Origin: a virus
Virus record (IMG/VR): IMGVR_UViG_3300025127_000361
Coordinates: 1 to 20,742 of that record
DNA length: 20,742 nucleotides
Reading direction: 5' to 3' (one strand)
The stretch's first letter is position 1, and each line of letters starts with the position of its first letter. The notes under the pieces are model-generated. The model had not been told where the DNA came from. It searched no databases and worked only from the letters and a program-made list of their open reading frames with translations. The position numbers were made by a program, and so were the translations under genes. Shown here one piece after another: positions 13,062 through 19,236 of the stretch.

Positions 13062-13161
13062 AAAAAAGTTTGGGTCTTACAGGTTGTCCTTGCTTACTGG
13101 AAAAGGCTATGACGCTCTCACCGAACGTTGTGGTTCTTCTCCGTCCTCGATGGGAACTCAT
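13039..13161 (-). CDS. Possible 40-residue basic protein
   Basis: MSSHRGRRRTTTFGESVIAF then SSKQGQPVRPKLFYEKRRTN. Basic, Gly/Arg/Thr-rich at the N-terminus. The 'FGESV.AFS...GQPVRPKLFYEK' stretch is protein-like, and base composition rises here compared with the flanks, supporting coding. No good Shine-Dalgarno was seen. It is followed by two overlapping small genes. Unknown function. Confidence 0.45.
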   Translation of the reverse strand: MSSHRGRRRTTTFGESVIAFSSKQGQPVRPKLFYEKRRTN

Positions 13162-13224
13162 GTCAGCTTTTAATATGCTTGGAAATGTCTCAACCACGCG
13201 ACATTGGTCACATTAAAAGGAGCA

Positions 13225-13258
13225 GCAAGGTTGAGTGTATGCGTATCACTAACCTTGC
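13225..13258 (-). promoter_or_regulatory. Strong hairpin after the ssDNA-binding-like gene
   Basis: GCAAGGTT plus AGTG (13225-13237, one bulged G) pair with CACT plus AACCTTGC (13247-13258), loop TATGCGTAT: 12 base pairs. It begins about 11 bases after the stop at 13270 on the minus strand. The bases after it (TGCTCCTTTTAA) form only a weak T-run, so it may be an inefficient terminator or an RNA-processing/stability element. The 108 bases from 13162 to 13269 hold no other feature I can support. Confidence 0.55.
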
Positions 13259-13269
13259 CCAAACTACTG

Positions 13270-13944
13270 TTAGTCTGCCATCTCCTCTAATGGGTTTCCA
13301 CCTACAAGTAGATTTTCTAAATAAAATCCATCATCTATTCTCTGTTCATAAGCCTTCTTGACTTCAACTTTATGCTTTGGTGATTGTGGCTTTGGAATGA
13401 GAACATAACTTGTAAATTCAGATGAACCTCTCATTTCTTTTTTCTGTGTCAGTTTCCAATTCCAATCAGATAAAGTTTCGTAACCTTCTTCTGCTGCATA
13501 TTCAAGTAATTGTTTTCTGATACTTACTAAATCAAGAGCAAAAATTTTAATACATTGTTCATCAAAAGAATATATAGGCCAAGTCATAACTTTTGAAATA
13601 GTCTTAAATGGTCTTTCTTTTCCTTTGTTCTTAGGGTCGTTTGCGTCCCAATAGTTGTTCTTCTGTCTCTCCCAATCTCCTCCTAAAACGGTATGAATCG
13701 TATCATCACTTGGAAACTCAGTAAATTGAAAAGTTCTTGCAGATGAATAATCTTCGTAATGAGTTCCTGCTGGTACTGCCCATACACTGAAGTAACGTAA
13801 TGGTTCTTCTACGCATAGTGCAAAAGTTGTTGAAGCCTCTTTCTCTACTGTTGCTCCTAATTTATTAGGCTTGAGAAATAAACTTCCAAGGTCAGAATCA
13901 GTTTTTGCTTCATTCTGAGCTAGGTCTGTGTCTAAAAGTTGCAT
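13270..13944 (-). CDS. Putative phage single-stranded DNA-binding protein
   Basis: A 224-residue protein. Features are: SLFLKPNKLGA near 21-31; a strand-rich part (FSVWAVPAGTHYEDYSSART, then FPSDDTIHTVLGGDWERQKN); KTISKVMTWPIYSFDEQCIK near 119-138; and FALDLVSIRKQLLEYAAEEG followed by a paired strand segment YVLIPKPQ. This pattern ('...W..P+....K+..L.....R.QL.......YDI.. T...Y.+.P.PK') is like the T7-like/siphoviral ssDNA-binding proteins of marine phages in my recollection. It starts a minus operon with exonuclease, consistent with the role. The acidic C-terminus (ENLLVGGNPLEEMAD) fits SSB tails. Confidence 0.45.
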   Translation of the reverse strand: MQLLDTDLAQNEAKTDSDLGSLFLKPNKLGATVEKEASTTFALCVEEPLRYFSVWAVPAGTHYEDYSSARTFQFTEFPSDDTIHTVLGGDWERQKNNYWDANDPKNKGKERPFKTISKVMTWPIYSFDEQCIKIFALDLVSIRKQLLEYAAEEGYETLSDWNWKLTQKKEMRGSSEFTSYVLIPKPQSPKHKVEVKKAYEQRIDDGFYLENLLVGGNPLEEMAD

Positions 13945-14107
13945 AATTGTGCCTGGTTGTGCTTTTTGTGTGCATCGTCAATTAAGACGTAATATCAACA
14001 TAAAGGGGGTTTCCATTTACGTCAATGAATGTAGAATGTGGAAACTTCCCTATTGAATGAACTATCCTAAAGAGAAGTAATCACAGTCTACCTTGCTAGT
14101 ATAACAC
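13945..14107. promoter_or_regulatory. Divergent control region with dyads
   Basis: The 163 bases between the ssDNA-binding-like gene and the primase hold CGTC-AATTAA-GACG (13975-13988), a hairpin GTTTCCA (14009-14015) with TGGAAAC (14039-14045) extended by G-T and G-C pairs, and TGAATG at 14025 and 14054, the core of the 7.6 kb iterons. It may be an operator region or a replication origin next to the primase gene. Confidence 0.4.
14095..14105 (+). promoter_or_regulatory. GCTAG-TATAAC motif abutting the primase start
   Basis: GCTAG (14095-14099) followed directly by TATAAC (14100-14105); ATG 14108 is two bases later. If TATAAC is a -10, transcription would start at or after the ATG, so either the primase message is leaderless, its start is further in, or the motif has another role. 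Confidence 0.35.
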
Positions 14108-16318
14108 ATGAGTTTGTTAAAGTTTGTAAAGTCACTGCCTGCTGACTTTGTTTGTGCTCCTATTTATAAAAAAGGATCAAAATTAATATCAGGAACTTTA
14201 TCAAAAGGTAAAACACCTTTAGAAGATTCACACCATAGAAAATACACACCCGCAGACGCAGCTTTAGCGATGCGTCAAAACTATGATCTGCAAGCTATCG
14301 GTCTTTGGACAGGTATCCGTGGTAATGGTTATGTAATTCTTGATATAGATGCAGAACTAAAAATATATGAAAAATTATGGGGTGAAGACTTAAAAGACGC
14401 TCCAAAGATTACTTCAACTAAAAAAAACGCAGCTAAGTTTGTTTTTAAAATACCTAGCGATAGATGGACAGGATTAAGAGGTTTTGGTCTTGGTGATAGA
14501 AACTATGAAATTCTATGGGGTAGGCAAGGAGTATTAAAAGGCTTATATCCTGGACATGAGCGCACAAACACTCCCGAAGGTGAATATACACTAAAAGGAG
14601 ATTTACATAACGTCCCTGACGCTCCTGAGTGGCTTATAGCTGAAATGAAGGAGAAAGAAGATACAAATATTATAAAAAAAGATATTGATTTTACAGATCG
14701 CACTCAAGATGAAATTGCACAGATCATTGCAGATTGTATTTCAGTAATACCACAAAAAGGTACAGGTAGTAGAGATCATTGGGTGAGAGTGGGTATGGCG
14801 ATCCATTCTGTATTACCTAACGACTTAGGTTTACATTTATGGGCATCTTGGTCATCTGAAGATCCAGATTATGCAGAAGAATGGGAGAATGGTAATCCCT
14901 GTAAGGATGTTTTCTATTCCTTTAAATCAAAATCAAGTGGCATAGGTTTAGGTACACTCATTTGGCTTGCAGATAGAGAAGATCCCGAAAGAAGGAGGTT
15001 TACTGAAACTGTAAAAAAGATTGTTGAAGAAGCAGAATCACGCTTCATACAAGAAACAAGATTATCCGTACCAAAGTTTGAGGATCTTATAAAAGAAGCT
15101 AAAGATTTATTGGATATAGATAATCCAGCTGAAATGAATTACAAGCTTAATGCTTTATCAATCAAAGCTGGTTATCGAGATCAACAAGGTATCGAAAAGC
15201 TCTTAATAGATCAGATGAAATATGAAAATTCTTCTGAGATAATGACAGTAGAATCGTTGATGAATTTGGAAGTAGAGAGAAACTTTACCGTACCAGATAT
15301 ATTACCTTCACCATTTACTGTCTTACTTTTCGGTTCAGGTGGAGATGGTAAATCAATGTCTGCTTGGTCTCTTGCGAAGCACGTTGCAACTGGTAGTCCC
15401 TTTCTAGTTCGAGGCAAATATATGCCAGTACAGAAGGGTCCAGTTCTTCTTTTGAATGGTGATCAGTCAATGGTTCAGCTTAAAGAACAGTTGGAGGATA
15501 TTGAATATCCAATGGACACCGATACTTACATTCTTGGTGATTGGTCGCTCCAGAACTATGCAAAGTTTATAAAGTTGATGGAAACTGTAAAACCAAAATT
15601 AGTTATCATTGACTCCCTAATTGGTTGTAGCGGAGGTAAAGGTTTTGATGAAAACAAATCTGATTTTGCTACTCCTCTTTATTGGTTAACTCAAAACAAT
15701 GGTTCATTATGGGAACCAACTTCAATAATTGTTATCCATCACGCTAATAAAAATGGTGGATTTAGAGGTACTTCTGCTATCAGAGATGGTGTAGATGAAA
15801 CTTGGGCTTTGAAAAAACCAACTGATGATCTCGTAGGCAGAGTTGGTAGTAACGCTCGAATTATAGAAGTAGAAAAATCTCGTATCGGTAGATCAGGTCT
15901 TTCCTTAATTATGAAGATGGAAGATGATCTTACTTACAGTATATCTGACTTCACACCAGAAATTGCTTCTAACGATAATACACCTGCAAATATTACAGAT
16001 AAAATTTTACAGAGAATGAGATCAGTACACCCCGAAACTCGTTCAAAATACGATCTTTTATATGATCCTTTGATTGGTGGTAAAACTGGAACTATAAGAA
16101 AATCGCTCCAAAGATTAGAGAAAAGAGGTCTTATAGAATTTGTAGAAGAAAATAAAGAAGGTAAGAAATATAGAGCTATCCTCGCACGGGGGGAGGCCGT
16201 GGAGACTGTCCCACCAGTAGTAGATGATAGTGATAGCAGTACAACTGGGTCGGGACAGCATGATGGGACACCAAATACCTGTCCCACTAACATTGATGAT
16301 GGGACACTTGCTAAATAA
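14108..16318 (+). CDS. Primase-polymerase/helicase fusion (PriPol-PriCT-AAA)
   Basis: A 736-residue replication protein. N-terminal primase-polymerase (AEP) part, about 1-190: YTPADAALAM, then GLWTGIRGNGYVILDIDAEL with D79 and D81 as metal ligands, and a later Arg-rich segment. PriCT-2-like middle, about 205-300: DHWVRVGMAIHS (223-234) and HLWASWSSEDPDY. C-terminal RepA-like ATPase: Walker A GSGGDGKS (409-416), Walker B KLVIIDSL near 497-504, and a sensor IIVIHHANKNGG. A winged-helix end contains TGTIRKSLQRLEKRGLIEFV. It would prime and unwind DNA at the fork. The final 50 residues are low-complexity and encoded over TGTCCCA repeats. Confidence 0.85.
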   Translation: MSLLKFVKSLPADFVCAPIYKKGSKLISGTLSKGKTPLEDSHHRKYTPADAALAMRQNYDLQAIGLWTGIRGNGYVILDIDAELKIYEKLWGEDLKDAPKITSTKKNAAKFVFKIPSDRWTGLRGFGLGDRNYEILWGRQGVLKGLYPGHERTNTPEGEYTLKGDLHNVPDAPEWLIAEMKEKEDTNIIKKDIDFTDRTQDEIAQIIADCISVIPQKGTGSRDHWVRVGMAIHSVLPNDLGLHLWASWSSEDPDYAEEWENGNPCKDVFYSFKSKSSGIGLGTLIWLADREDPERRRFTETVKKIVEEAESRFIQETRLSVPKFEDLIKEAKDLLDIDNPAEMNYKLNALSIKAGYRDQQGIEKLLIDQMKYENSSEIMTVESLMNLEVERNFTVPDILPSPFTVLLFGSGGDGKSMSAWSLAKHVATGSPFLVRGKYMPVQKGPVLLLNGDQSMVQLKEQLEDIEYPMDTDTYILGDWSLQNYAKFIKLMETVKPKLVIIDSLIGCSGGKGFDENKSDFATPLYWLTQNNGSLWEPTSIIVIHHANKNGGFRGTSAIRDGVDETWALKKPTDDLVGRVGSNARIIEVEKSRIGRSGLSLIMKMEDDLTYSISDFTPEIASNDNTPANITDKILQRMRSVHPETRSKYDLLYDPLIGGKTGTIRKSLQRLEKRGLIEFVEENKEGKKYRAILARGEAVETVPPVVDDSDSSTTGSGQHDGTPNTCPTNIDDGTLAK

Positions 16319-16387
16319 AGAGCTTGTCCCACCCTACTTGTCCCATCGCAAATCTAGGTTATAACAGAGATTAAAGGGTTTGGGACA
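16207..16387. repeat. Eight TGTCCCA/TGGGACA repeats
   Basis: TGTCCCA at 16207, 16280, 16325 and 16339; TGGGACA at 16264, 16300 and 16381; CGGGACA at 16251. They span the last 40 codons of the primase gene and the 99 bases after it. Pairs 16264/16280 and 16300/16325 face each other and could form hairpins with 9- and 18-base loops. Expected by chance in AT-rich DNA: well below one copy. This resembles an iteron or operator array for a protein made in this region. Confidence 0.85.
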
Positions 16388-16417
16388 ATTCGGACGCTAT
16401 CCCCCCGCGTGAGGCAC

Positions 16418-16621
16418 ATGGAAAAGACTCCAAGAGAAGTTGTTATTGAGGATTTACTAAAAGAAGTAAAATTTTCTATGACAAGAGATATAGTTTCAGC
16501 TACAAACTTTCTTAAAAAAGCAAGGGAAATCAGAAGTGGTAAGCAAGCTCAACGAAAAGCTAAAAGAGAGGCTCATAATAATCGTTGGAGAAAAAACTAT
16601 GACACTCCTATAACATGGTAG
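16418..16621 (+). CDS. Small basic hypothetical protein
   Basis: A 67-residue protein from ATG 16418 (GTG 16409 also in frame): MEKTPREVVIEDLLKEVKFS, then MTRDIVSATNFLKKAREI and a strongly basic tail (QAQRKAKREAHNNRWRKN). It could be a DNA- or RNA-binding protein; it directly follows the TGTCCCA array and might bind it (inference). Its stop TAG is part of the next gene's promoter. Start is uncertain, no Shine-Dalgarno seen. Confidence 0.5.
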   Translation: MEKTPREVVIEDLLKEVKFSMTRDIVSATNFLKKAREIRSGKQAQRKAKREAHNNRWRKNYDTPITW

Positions 16622-16627
16622 TATAAT
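16599..16627 (+). promoter_or_regulatory. Sigma70-like promoter for the 16645 gene
   Basis: ATGACA (16599-16604), 17 bases, TATAAT (16622-16627), preceded by GGTAG. Predicted start near 16634, about 11 bases before ATG 16645. The best-scoring promoter in this half of the window, overlapping the end of the preceding gene. Confidence 0.65.
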
Positions 16628-16644
16628 AGAAGAAACGCTAGTTT

Positions 16645-16929
16645 ATGACACCAGTAAAAGAAACTAAAGAATACAATCGCATCTTTAGAAAAGTATTATT
16701 TCAAGTACTTATAGACCCAACAAGAGGTAAATTATTTAAAAATATTTGTGAAGCTAAAGGTGAAAAGGCAAGTGCTGTACTTAGAAGATTAGCGTACCAA
16801 TATGCCGAAACTTATGCAGATGGAGAAGATTACAAAGATGCAGAGTCGGAAGATATGAGACTTATGAATAAAGCACAGGAAAGTCGTATCGCAAACGGAT
16901 TTAATTGGACTAAAAAGTGCGAGGACTAA
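16645..16929 (+). CDS. Small protein, possible ribbon-helix-helix regulator
   Basis: A 94-residue protein: MTPVKETKEYNRIFRKVLFQ, a helical, basic segment RGKLFKNICEAKGEKASAVL then RRLAYQYAETYAD, followed by an acidic loop and an end GFNWTKKCED. The phrase 'LF..IC.AKGEK.S.VLR.L.Y.Y' is like a ribbon-helix-helix (CopG/Arc-type) DNA-binding unit. If so it could bind the TGTCCCA array 260 bp upstream (inference). Its 3' end slightly precedes the methyltransferase start, so they are probably cotranscribed. Confidence 0.5.
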   Translation: MTPVKETKEYNRIFRKVLFQVLIDPTRGKLFKNICEAKGEKASAVLRRLAYQYAETYADGEDYKDAESEDMRLMNKAQESRIANGFNWTKKCED

Positions 16930-16931
16930 GA

Positions 16932-17654
16932 ATGTTAGATACCTTTGCGGGTATCGGTGGTTTTTCTTACGCTGCTACTAAACTGGTGGGAGGATATAGA
17001 ACTACACAATTTATTGAAATTGATCCATTTTGCCAAAAGATTCTTAAAAAACATTTTCCATTCACTCCAATCCATGATGACATCAGAACATTCACAGCTA
17101 TCCCTGGACAATATGATGTCATCTGTGGAGGCTTTCCCTGCCAATCAATATCAGTGGCAGGAAATAGAGTTGGAATCACAGAAGAATCCAGATCAGGTAT
17201 CTTTTACGAACTCATGCGAGTCATACGCATGGTTCGACCAAGATTCGTTGTCTTGGAAAACGTGGCAGCGATCCTTAATAATGGATTGGACATCGTTCTC
17301 GGAGAGCTTTCCCAAGCAGGGTACGATGCAGAATGGTCAGTTATATCTGCGAGTTCATTGGGAGCCTGTCATAGAAGAAGCAGATGGTGGTGTGTCGCAA
17401 CGCTTACCAACCCCCACAGCAAGAGATTACAAAGGCAGGACTTCGGTGAAATGGAACGAGAAATATGGACCAAAGGTGCTACCAGATGTCTTAACCCAGA
17501 TTGGAGATCATATGTCAGTAAGCCCATACTTCGTAGAGGAGATGATGGGCTATCCTATAGGGTGGACAGAACTAAAGCCCTCGGAAATTCAGTAGTGCCA
17601 CAAGTTGCTGCTATTCCATTAAAAAGAGTACATGATCTTTATTACAATGAATAA
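16932..17654 (+). CDS. dcm: DNA (cytosine-5) methyltransferase
   Basis: A 240-residue methyltransferase transferring a methyl group from SAM to cytosine C5. Motif I DTFAGIGGF (3-11), GGFPCQSIS with catalytic Cys70 (motif IV), ENV (109-111, motif VI), HRRSR (147-151, motif VIII), then a short region, and DRTKALGNSVVP (212-223, motifs IX/X). All catalytic motifs are present. It is short: the target-recognition stretch between motifs VIII and IX is only about 50 residues, so specificity cannot be read. An AGGA sits just before ATG 16932; an in-frame GTG at 16917 is less likely. No partner restriction enzyme is seen, so it is probably a solitary phage methylase. Codons are doubly constrained by an overprinted frame. 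Confidence 0.9.
   Translation: MLDTFAGIGGFSYAATKLVGGYRTTQFIEIDPFCQKILKKHFPFTPIHDDIRTFTAIPGQYDVICGGFPCQSISVAGNRVGITEESRSGIFYELMRVIRMVRPRFVVLENVAAILNNGLDIVLGELSQAGYDAEWSVISASSLGACHRRSRWWCVATLTNPHSKRLQRQDFGEMEREIWTKGATRCLNPDWRSYVSKPILRRGDDGLSYRVDRTKALGNSVVPQVAAIPLKRVHDLYYNE
17113..17595 (+). CDS. Overprinted protein in +1 frame inside the methyltransferase
   Basis: A second frame, open from 16945 to 17595, lies wholly inside the methyltransferase. From ATG 17113 it gives 160 residues. It shows a signature I recall from a recurrent unnamed phage/prophage protein family: AFPA near the start, WFDQDSLSWKTWQRSL, FSESFPKQGTMQNGQ, LPTPTARDYKG, and VSPYFVEEMMGYPIGWTEL at the end. Codon by codon, these are the +1 reading of methylase motifs: GFPCQ gives AFPAN, LENVA gives WKTWQ, and the motif IX/X DNA gives MMGYPIGWTEL then KPSEIQ. 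Function unknown. GGA lies 5-8 bases before ATG 17113. Upstream residues of the open frame look like shadow. Confidence 0.5.
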   Translation: MMSSVEAFPANQYQWQEIELESQKNPDQVSFTNSCESYAWFDQDSLSWKTWQRSLIMDWTSFSESFPKQGTMQNGQLYLRVHWEPVIEEADGGVSQRLPTPTARDYKGRTSVKWNEKYGPKVLPDVLTQIGDHMSVSPYFVEEMMGYPIGWTELKPSEIQ

Positions 17655-17913
17655 ATTACAAAAATTAAAATTAAATAGAATATCTAACTTAGAAAAAAAA
17701 CTTATTGATCAAGATTTAAGAGGATACGATCATTATGTTTTTATTGACGGTAATCGAAAAGCACAATTAATTACTAACGGTAAATGGGTTACAGAATTTA
17801 TTAGAACTGCTGTTACAAAACACAATGCCCTAATTTGTGAAGTCTTAAGTATGCGTGAAGAAGATTTTTTAGAGCAAGAACTTAAGGACTTTGAGGACGG
17901 CTTGCTTTCATAA
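17647..17913 (+). CDS. Small hypothetical protein
   Basis: An 88-residue protein from ATG 17647: MNKLQKLKLNRISNLEKKLI, then DHYVFIDGNRKAQLITNGKW, a helical middle and an acidic end (EDFLEQELKDFEDGLLS). ATG 17632 is also in frame, but 17647 overlaps the methylase stop by 8 bases, typical of coupling here. Function unknown. Its last 32 bases overlap the end of the minus-strand gene at 17882. Confidence 0.55.
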   Translation: MNKLQKLKLNRISNLEKKLIDQDLRGYDHYVFIDGNRKAQLITNGKWVTEFIRTAVTKHNALICEVLSMREEDFLEQELKDFEDGLLS

Positions 17914-18211
17914 TTTTTTCTACTTGTTTCATAATCATAAATTGATGAAAAAGAAACAGTAATTTATTAATACCTTTTGCTTTAACAATTTTCTCTTCAA
18001 TCATTTTTTTTGACTCTTGTTCAGCTAAACGTGCCAATGAAGATGCAAGTACAGTCTCCATCTTTGCTGAGTTTCTTATAAGATCACAACTAAATGCTTT
18101 TATTTTATTTATATCACTAGATTTCATGACTTCTCTACATTTTAATTCTGTAGAAAGTTCAACTTCAGCTGGTGGTGATTCAAAAATAATTTGAAAAAAA
18201 GTATCTTTCAT
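17882..18211 (-). CDS. Small hypothetical helical protein
   Basis: A 109-residue protein from ATG 18211: MKDTFFQIIFESPPAEVELS, then a mostly helical body (LKCREVMKSSDINKIKAFSC, METVLASSLARLAEQESKKM) ending in a basic stretch. The frame extends upstream to a TTG, but the upstream gene's stop at 18213-18215 and the adjacent ATG favour 18211. No family recognised. It faces the plus gene end-to-end with a 32-base overlap. Confidence 0.5.
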   Translation of the reverse strand: MKDTFFQIIFESPPAEVELSTELKCREVMKSSDINKIKAFSCDLIRNSAKMETVLASSLARLAEQESKKMIEEKIVKAKGINKLLFLFHQFMIMKQVEKIMKASRPQSP

Positions 18212-18212
18212 T

Positions 18213-18392
18213 TCATTGTAGGTTTGTGGTAGACCCAGGAAACATTCTGGATTCAATAAAACTTACTGCCTGATCATCTATTGTATTATCTGTTTGCTTG
18301 GCTATTGCTTTCAATAAGTCAATAATTAATCTCTTCATTGCTTTTGATTTTATAAAGATTAAAAGAATAGGTTTTAGGATTTTTACCATCAT
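18213..18392 (-). CDS. Small conserved phage protein (KPILL...DLL..STDN-type)
   Basis: A 59-residue protein: MMVKILKPILLIFIKSKAMK, then RLIIDLLKAIAKQTDNTIDD and QAVSFIESRMFPGSTTNLQ. A basic amphipathic/hydrophobic helix is followed by the phrase 'DLL.A.AK.TDN.IDD.AV..IE', which I recall in several cyanophage small proteins located near holin/lysis or structural genes. One membrane-associated helix (about 5-15) is possible. Its stop and the next ATG are adjacent. Divergent from the plus-strand membrane protein gene at 18455. Confidence 0.6.
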   Translation of the reverse strand: MMVKILKPILLIFIKSKAMKRLIIDLLKAIAKQTDNTIDDQAVSFIESRMFPGSTTNLQ

Positions 18393-18425
18393 TTTTATGT
18401 GTTACTTCCCAAACATAGCTACTTT

Positions 18426-18436
18426 GCTAGTATTAG
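18426..18436 (+). promoter_or_regulatory. GCTAG-TATTAG promoter-like motif
   Basis: GCTAG (18426-18430) followed by TATTAG (18431-18436), 18 bases before ATG 18455. No -35. Same motif family as at 9510, 14095 and 16617. Confidence 0.4.
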
Positions 18437-18454
18437 ACAAGAATCTTTACTTTT

Positions 18455-18724
18455 ATGGCTGAAGAGAAAGAAGAAAAAGAAGGCATCGAATGGGGTGAAA
18501 TCTTTGGTCACACTATCCGATTTATGATTTTGACCTGGAGTTTATCAATGATGACTTTGGGATACATGGGTAAGGTAAGGATTGATGGAGCGTTTACGGC
18601 TGGACTCGTCAGTGGGGTGCTCGGAAGCTATGGAATTAGTGTAGGACAGAAGAAAAGTGGCATAAGTAACAGCAATGGTCCTAAAATAGTAGATAATAGT
18701 AAAAACAAAGTAGGTATCAAATGA
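18455..18724 (+). CDS. Small membrane protein, possible holin
   Basis: An 89-residue protein: an acidic start (MAEEKEEKEGIEWGEIFGH), then two hydrophobic segments (about 19-38, TIRFMILTWSLSMMTLGYMG; and 44-63, IDGAFTAGLVSGVLGSYGIS), and a polar, basic tail. Two membrane helices with a short turn and a charged C-terminus is the pattern of class II phage holins. No endolysin is seen in the window, so a holin role is only inferred. Its stop overlaps the next ATG. The leader before it contains a GCTAG-type promoter motif. Confidence 0.6.
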   Translation: MAEEKEEKEGIEWGEIFGHTIRFMILTWSLSMMTLGYMGKVRIDGAFTAGLVSGVLGSYGISVGQKKSGISNSNGPKIVDNSKNKVGIK

Positions 18725-19236
18725 AAAAACTGTTTGCTTTATTTCTTTTCTTACCAACGGCTGCCTTTGCCGACATAAAACAGGAATTTGTGACCTCTGC
18801 ACAAATTACCGTAGATATGCCCTTTGTAACTACACAAAAAGTTGGTACGACCTACTCTTTAAGCGGAAATAATATTACCCCATCTGTAACTGTAGGAGAT
18901 ACAACAACATCAGGAAAGATTGGAGGACTTAATGTTGGTTCGTTAACTAATGGCGTTCCAGCGATGATACAAACTGATACTACGGTGACGACATCGGGTT
19001 CGGCCTTCAGCAAAACAGAATCGGTAATAATGGGAGATGCTACACCATCTACCGTAACTCCTAGTTCGGGGATTGCAGCATTACCAGTATTAGGAGGATC
19101 GACTACTGTAGCGTCAGGCGGTACTGCTGGATCTCTCGCTTTAACGTCATTGAGTTCTGGAGTCCATACTTGTACCGCAGGTGGGTCGGGTACATCTTGC
19201 ATAGGATCTACTAAAGTTACTATTACGATTGACTAG
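18721..19236 (+). CDS. Exported Thr/Ser/Gly-rich phage protein A
   Basis: A 171-residue protein with a clear signal peptide (MKKLFALFLFLPTAAFA, cleavage after AFA). The mature part is rich in Thr, Ser, Gly and Val: ITVDMPFVTTQKVGTTYSLS, then GNNITPSVTVGD..., GLNVGSLTNG, TSGSAFSKTESVIMGDATPS, and a repeating Ser/Gly/Thr C-terminus ending STKVTITID. I recall similar exported proteins in cyanophage genomes, unassigned. Two Cys in a CTAGGSGTSC stretch could form a disulfide. It starts within the previous stop (ATGA-type) and ends overlapping the next gene. Confidence 0.65.
   Translation: MKKLFALFLFLPTAAFADIKQEFVTSAQITVDMPFVTTQKVGTTYSLSGNNITPSVTVGDTTTSGKIGGLNVGSLTNGVPAMIQTDTTVTTSGSAFSKTESVIMGDATPSTVTPSSGIAALPVLGGSTTVASGGTAGSLALTSLSSGVHTCTAGGSGTSCIGSTKVTITID

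Noticed and set aside
13128-13361. 77-codon plus frame around the hairpin and ssDNA-binding-like gene end
   Set aside because: Overlaps the end of the minus gene, the hairpin and the 40-residue minus frame; composition is not protein-like.
15934-16332. 132-codon minus frame antisense to the primase 3' end
   Set aside because: Antisense to a clear gene; its length follows from codon bias and the repeats. No promoter or ribosome site.
18852-19202. 116-codon minus frame antisense to exported protein A
   Set aside because: Pro/Val/Thr-rich reading expected from the antisense of a Thr/Ser/Gly-rich gene; no start context.
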